Assembly: GCA_039024315.1 (NCBI GenBank)
Contig: JBCCQN010000175.1
Location: forward strand, 1-17,302
Direction: 5' to 3'
DNA: 17,302 nucleotides
DNA from: JBCAWW01 sp039024315
GTDB lineage: Bacteria; Bacteroidota; Bacteroidia; J057
The translations under genes were made by a program, and so were the position numbers. A model generated the notes under the pieces. The model was not told the origin of the DNA, made no database searches, and saw only the letters and a list, made by a program, of their open reading frames with translations. Shown piece after piece: positions 14,149-17,302 of the stretch. Numbering within the stretch: the first letter of the stretch is position 1; each line of letters starts with the position of its first letter.

Positions 14149-14285
14149 AAACATTTCTCGCAACTTTCCCCTTTAAGTACTTGACTATAAATGCAAAACA
14201 GTAGGGGGCTACCACTCAACCGATATTTCCCGAATATTATGCGTATATTTTCACTGTTGTCCCTAACCAAGTATATAAACTAGGT
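14149..14285. other. Remaining upstream region of the muconolactone-isomerase-like gene
   Basis: Contains CCCCT (14168-14172) and AGGGG (14203-14207), which could pair around a 30-base loop, the small palindrome AAGTACTT (14175-14182), and AT-rich sequence up to the ATG. No exact TAnnTTTG box was found, so the promoter of the operon is not identified. Confidence 0.35.
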
Positions 14286-14582
14286 ATGAACCAGTACATG
14301 GTTGAAATAGACCTACCCGCCCTAATGACTCAGCAATTCATGTCATTGATTCCGGCCCAAAGGACTCTGGTCAATGAATTGATGAGTGAAGGCAAAATAG
14401 ACTCCTACACTTTATCCTTAGATCGTAGCAGGCTATGGGTGATTTTTTTGGCCGAAACCGAGCTAGAGGTTTCAGATACGCTAGACAATTTTCCCATTAT
14501 GCCCTATTGCGATTATGAGATTTCAGAGCTCATGTTTCACAACACCATGACTAGAGAGCTGCCTGTGATTTCACTCAATTGA
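14286..14582 (+). CDS. Muconolactone delta-isomerase-like protein
   Basis: 98 residues, a single ferredoxin-like domain of the muconolactone isomerase family (PF02426): NQYMVEIDLPALMTQQFMSLIPAQRTLVNELMSEGKIDSYTLSLDRSRLWVIF, written here as adjacent blocks: QYMVEIDLP, FMSLIPAQRTLVNELM, SYTLSLDRSRLWVIF, and the ending YEISELMFHNT. The true enzyme belongs to catechol degradation, but no other gene of that pathway is nearby, so this is more likely a small dimeric ligand-binding or isomerase-like protein of unknown substrate. It is the first gene of a probable operon: the next gene begins 11 bases after its stop. Confidence 0.78.
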   Translation: MNQYMVEIDLPALMTQQFMSLIPAQRTLVNELMSEGKIDSYTLSLDRSRLWVIFLAETELEVSDTLDNFPIMPYCDYEISELMFHNTMTRELPVISLN

Positions 14583-14593
14583 TTGTCTTTTTT

Positions 14594-15019
14594 ATGGCTG
14601 AAAAAGTAAAAACCTACACCAATGGTGAATTGAGCATCGTCTGGAAACCTGGGCAATGCATTCACTCAGAAAAGTGTTGGCGAGGCCTAAATACCGTTTT
14701 TGATCCTAAGGCTAGGCCTTGGATCAATGCCGAGGGTGCTTCAAGTGCCGAAATCAAGGCGCAAATCGATCAATGTCCCTCAGGAGCGCTTGCCTATCTA
14801 GTAGAGGGAGAAAAGCCCGAAGATGGCCCCGCTCCTGAGCGGATAAGAGTTGATGTCATTAGAAATGGCCCTCTCATGGTACACGCAGACTGTTCTATTG
14901 TTGATGCTGATGGCAACGAAACGCAAAAAGATACCAAGGTATTCTTCTGCCGGTGTGGTGCTTCTGAAAATAAGCCCTACTGCGATGGCACCCATAAGAA
15001 AATAGGATTTGAAGGCTAA
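14594..15019 (+). CDS. Fused YjdI-type 4Fe-4S mono-cluster and CDGSH iron-sulfur protein
   Basis: 141 residues from the ATG at 14594. A TTG at 14579 would overlap the previous stop and is less likely. Residues 5-70 match the divergent 4Fe-4S mono-cluster domain of YjdI (Fer4_19, PF06902): CIHSEKCWRGL (Cys22, Cys28), FDPKARPWI and IDQCPSGALAYL (Cys61). Residues about 83-141 are a CDGSH domain (PF09360) with the full ligand set CRC..S...P.CDGTH (Cys119, Cys121, Cys130, His134), a 2Fe-2S site with three Cys and one His. Such 2Fe-2S clusters are typically redox- and pH-sensitive and can be lost or transferred. Soluble and cytoplasmic. It sits between the isomerase-like gene and a sensor kinase (16 bases downstream), suggesting a link to redox or nitrosative stress; that link is inferred. 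Confidence 0.92.
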   Translation: MAEKVKTYTNGELSIVWKPGQCIHSEKCWRGLNTVFDPKARPWINAEGASSAEIKAQIDQCPSGALAYLVEGEKPEDGPAPERIRVDVIRNGPLMVHADCSIVDADGNETQKDTKVFFCRCGASENKPYCDGTHKKIGFEG

Positions 15020-15035
15020 TTAATCTTCTTCCCCC

Positions 15036-16424
15036 ATGTCAGATATTCTTTATCGTCTCCAACAAGTTCCCGAACTTGCGGGAGTCCCCGAATCTCAGCT
15101 CCAATGGATGCTGGACAAGAGTGAAATCCTTTATCCTAAAGTAGGTGATCTTCTTTTTAAAGCAGGTGATCCTAGTAACCATCTCTTTATCGTACTGGAG
15201 GGAAAATTTCGAGTTTACTTTCCCGAGCAGAGGAGAGAAATGTTTCTTGTAGAGGGTAATACGATTACCGGCATATTGCCTTATTCGCGCTTGCAAAGTG
15301 GAGTAGCCAATGCTGAAGCCGTCAAAGATGCCATCGTGGTGCGCTTTCATAAGGATGGTTTTCCTGATATGATCAGCACCCAACATGAACTGACCACCGC
15401 TTTAGTACACGTAATGACCAATCGGGTCCGCAACTTCACTGCTTTGCAGCAGCAAAACGAAAAGCTGATGGCCTTGGGGAAACTTTCGGCTGGATTAGCC
15501 CATGAGCTTAACAATCCAGCGGCTGCGGTGGTACGTTCTGCGCAGGAACTAAAAAATCTTCTCTCATACCAGCCCGACAAATTCAAAGCTGTCATGAGAC
15601 TTAAGATTGACCCCCATATGGTAGATAAGGTCAATGATGTGCTTTTTGAAAAAGCGGGCAAAGGCGTCCAGCGAAACCTCTCTTTGATGCAAAAGACAGA
15701 GCTAGAAGAAGAATTGATGGATTGGATGGATGATCGAGATATTGAAGATGGCGATACCATTGCTGAAAATCTCGTAGAATTTGGTTTCGATGTGAGCGAT
15801 TTAGACATGGTGGAAGAAGCCGTCAATACGGAGCAGTTGAGACCAGTGCTCAAATGGATGGAAAATGTCGTCAGTACTGAGAAACTTGTCAGTGAAATTC
15901 AAGATGCTTCGGTGCGGATCTCGGACTTGGTCAAGTCGGTCAAGTCCTACACGCATATGGATCAAGACCAAGCCAAACAACAAGTCGATATCTTGGATGG
16001 CGTTAGAATTACGGTCAACATCCTCAAACATAAGTTCAAAGCCAATCAAGTAACCTTTAAGGAGTCCTTTGATCCCAACTTACCTAAGATTCCGGGCTAT
16101 CCCGGCGAGCTCAACCAAGTCTGGACCAATATCATGGACAACGCCCTCGATGCGATGGAAGGACGCAAAGACAATGTACTAGAGGTTAGTGCTTCTTGCT
16201 TGACTAGTGCTGTAGTGGTCAGCATCATCGACAACGGACCGGGTATCCCCGAAGATAAAAAGGGCCATATTTTTGATCCCTTTTATACCACCAAAGAACT
16301 GGGTAAAGGTACCGGTATGGGCTTGGATGTCGTACACAAAATCCTATTGCACCACAGAGCTAGCGTGGAGGTGATCTCGGAACCAGGACGCACGGAGTTC
16401 AAAATGATTTTTCCGGTTGAATAA
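15036..16424 (+). CDS. Sensor histidine kinase with N-terminal cNMP-binding-fold domain
   Basis: 462 residues, no membrane helix, so cytoplasmic. Residues about 10-130 form a cNMP-binding fold (PF00027): ILYPKVGDLLFKAGDPSNHLFIVLEGKFRVYF. The phosphate-binding cassette reads GILPYSRLQSGVANAEA instead of the usual FGE...RxA pattern, so cAMP binding is doubtful. A short coiled coil (TALQQQNEKLMALGKL) leads to the H-box KLSAGLAHELNNPAAA with phospho-acceptor His156. An unusually long helical insert (about 175-300, acidic around MDDRDIEDGD) precedes the catalytic HATPase domain: NQVWTNIMDNALDAM (N box), DNGPGIP (G1), FDPFYTTK (F box) and GKGTGMGLDVV (G2). All boxes are intact, so it should be active. 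No response regulator is in the window. Probably cotranscribed with the two genes upstream. Confidence 0.94.
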   Translation: MSDILYRLQQVPELAGVPESQLQWMLDKSEILYPKVGDLLFKAGDPSNHLFIVLEGKFRVYFPEQRREMFLVEGNTITGILPYSRLQSGVANAEAVKDAIVVRFHKDGFPDMISTQHELTTALVHVMTNRVRNFTALQQQNEKLMALGKLSAGLAHELNNPAAAVVRSAQELKNLLSYQPDKFKAVMRLKIDPHMVDKVNDVLFEKAGKGVQRNLSLMQKTELEEELMDWMDDRDIEDGDTIAENLVEFGFDVSDLDMVEEAVNTEQLRPVLKWMENVVSTEKLVSEIQDASVRISDLVKSVKSYTHMDQDQAKQQVDILDGVRITVNILKHKFKANQVTFKESFDPNLPKIPGYPGELNQVWTNIMDNALDAMEGRKDNVLEVSASCLTSAVVVSIIDNGPGIPEDKKGHIFDPFYTTKELGKGTGMGLDVVHKILLHHRASVEVISEPGRTEFKMIFPVE

Positions 16425-16449
16425 AGAATAGACATTTTCTGTACCTTTG
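16417..16449 (+). promoter_or_regulatory. Bacteroidota-type promoter of serA
   Basis: TTG (16417-16419), a 22-base spacer and TACCTTTG (16442-16449), an exact TAnnTTTG match followed by CA. The predicted transcription start near 16456 gives a leader of about 40 bases. The -33 element lies inside the end of the kinase gene. Confidence 0.65.
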
Positions 16450-16496
16450 CACCTCAATTTCGTCCCCTCCGTACAAGCATAAAAAGCGATTAAATC

Positions 16497-17302
16497 ATGA
16501 CGCCTAAGCTTTCCTTTCCAAAGCACAAGATCAAAGTATTGCTCTTGGAAAACATCCATCCCAATGCCAAGGCCCATTTTGAAAAAGAAGGATACCAAGT
16601 AGAAACTGTTGATCGTGCCTTGTCCGAGGACGAACTCTGCGAAAGGATCAAAGATGTCTTCATCATCGGCATCCGCTCCAAAACCCATATCACTCGCAAA
16701 GTGCTCGAACATGCCAATCGCCTGATGGCGGTGGGAGCATTTTGTATTGGAACCAATCAAATTGATCTCGAAGCTTGCGCCGAACACGGAGTCGTCGCCT
16801 TCAATGCGCCCTTTTCCAATACACGTTCGGTAGTTGAACTAGCCATCGGGGAGATGATCATGCTGACCCGCCGCATTCCTTTTATGAGTGAGGGGATGCA
16901 CATTGGCAAGTGGAACAAATCAGCCAACGAAAGCTATGAGGTCCGTGGTAAGAAACTAGGGATCGTTGGCTATGGCAATATCGGGGCTCAGCTATCCGTT
17001 TTGGCCGAAGCCATGGGCATGCAGGTTTACTACTATGATTTAGTGGAAAAATTGGCCCTCGGTAACGCGCGCAAAAAGAATTCACTCAAGGAATTATTGA
17101 ACGAGGTGGATATCTTGACTCTACATGTAGATGGTCGCGCCGAAAATAAGATGATCTTTGGGGAGGAAGAATTTTCGCAGATGAAGCCTGGCTCTATCTT
17201 TATCAACCTCAGCCGCGGTTTTGTCGTGCAGATTGAGGCCTTAAAAAATGCTTTAAAGACTGGACATTTGCGTGGTGCAGCGGTTGATGTGTTCCCACAA
17301 GA
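16497..17302 (+). CDS. serA: D-3-phosphoglycerate dehydrogenase, 3'-truncated by the window edge
   Basis: 268 codons are visible of about 410. It oxidises 3-phosphoglycerate to 3-phosphohydroxypyruvate with NAD, the first step of serine synthesis, in the cytoplasm. It follows E. coli SerA closely as I recall it: LSFPKHKIKVLLLENIH, IGIRSKTHIT, VGAFCIGTNQIDL, VVAFNAPFSNTRSVVELAIGE, GKWNKSANESYEVRGKKLGIVGYGNIG (given as successive blocks; the NAD loop GYGNIG is at 158-163), the MKPGSIFINLSRG block with substrate-binding Arg240, and GAAVDVFP just before the edge. The next residue should be the catalytic Glu269; the catalytic His and any ACT domain are beyond the window. The ATG at 16497 is preceded by an A-rich leader. 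It has its own promoter and is probably separate from the kinase operon. Confidence 0.95.
   Translation, partial: MTPKLSFPKHKIKVLLLENIHPNAKAHFEKEGYQVETVDRALSEDELCERIKDVFIIGIRSKTHITRKVLEHANRLMAVGAFCIGTNQIDLEACAEHGVVAFNAPFSNTRSVVELAIGEMIMLTRRIPFMSEGMHIGKWNKSANESYEVRGKKLGIVGYGNIGAQLSVLAEAMGMQVYYYDLVEKLALGNARKKNSLKELLNEVDILTLHVDGRAENKMIFGEEEFSQMKPGSIFINLSRGFVVQIEALKNALKTGHLRGAAVDVFPQ

Noticed and set aside
14579..14593. TTG start extending the iron-sulfur fusion protein by five residues
   Set aside because: It overlaps the stop of the preceding gene and adds MIVFF, unlike known family starts; the ATG at 14594 is better.
15347..15853. 168-codon - strand frame inside the kinase gene
   Set aside because: Very Ser-rich translation expected from the antisense of a Glu/Asp/Leu-rich coding strand; the + strand kinase is certain.
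1..17302. Defence island, prophage, insertion sequence or CRISPR array
   Set aside because: No recombinase, transposase, nuclease or helicase of such systems, no regularly spaced repeats, and most genes are ordinary envelope, metabolic or regulatory genes.

Overview
The window looks like chromosomal DNA of a member of the Bacteroidota, most likely of the Saprospiria (Lewinella/Haliscomenobacter-like). This rests on gene content (Planctomycete-type cytochrome and DUF1501 genes, an OmpA protein with PD40 repeats, DUF1573, a CDGSH protein), on start codons preceded by A-rich leaders without Shine-Dalgarno sequences, and on two good TTG-N20-22-TAnnTTTG promoters. The assignment is by recollection of families; no search was run. 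No rRNA, tRNA, CRISPR array, transposase or phage gene is visible.

Left part (1-4028, + strand): a tight run of a truncated DUF1501 hydrolase-like gene, a large membrane-anchored c-type cytochrome protein (four membrane helices, CXXCH haem domain, four leucine-rich repeats, chitobiase-like and discoidin-like domains) and a convincing dlgD (2,3-diketo-L-gulonate reductase). Facing it on the - strand (5198-4077) are a small secreted DUF1579-like protein and a TetR regulator. A + strand DinB-fold protein follows (5271-5747).

Middle part (5748-8395): two AT-rich stretches flank an orphan - strand gene (6015-6419). The first holds palindromes and one copy of a repeat that recurs near 12.4-12.5 kb. 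A rhomboid protease (6695-7579) and a secreted jelly-roll-like protein (7661-8395) come next.

Right part: the secreted protein is followed by an OmpA/PD40 outer-membrane protein that carries a diverged copy of the same N-terminal domain (8456-10504), then an O-antigen-ligase-like membrane protein (10616-11920). The 3' end of the ligase gene overlaps the convergent yjjX NTPase gene (12368-11820) by 101 bp. A secreted TPR protein (12535-13647) converges on a DUF1573 protein (14073-13654). A perfect 19-bp inverted repeat lies between the DUF1573 gene and a likely three-gene operon (14286-16424): muconolactone-isomerase-like protein, a fused YjdI-type 4Fe-4S plus CDGSH protein, and a histidine kinase with an N-terminal cNMP-fold sensor. 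The window ends inside serA, which has its own promoter.

Most genes are housekeeping or envelope functions. The parts most worth a second look are the cytochrome/DUF1501/dlgD cluster, the iron-sulfur/sensor-kinase operon and the intergenic inverted repeats. I did not find a clear-cut unknown defence or mobile system.
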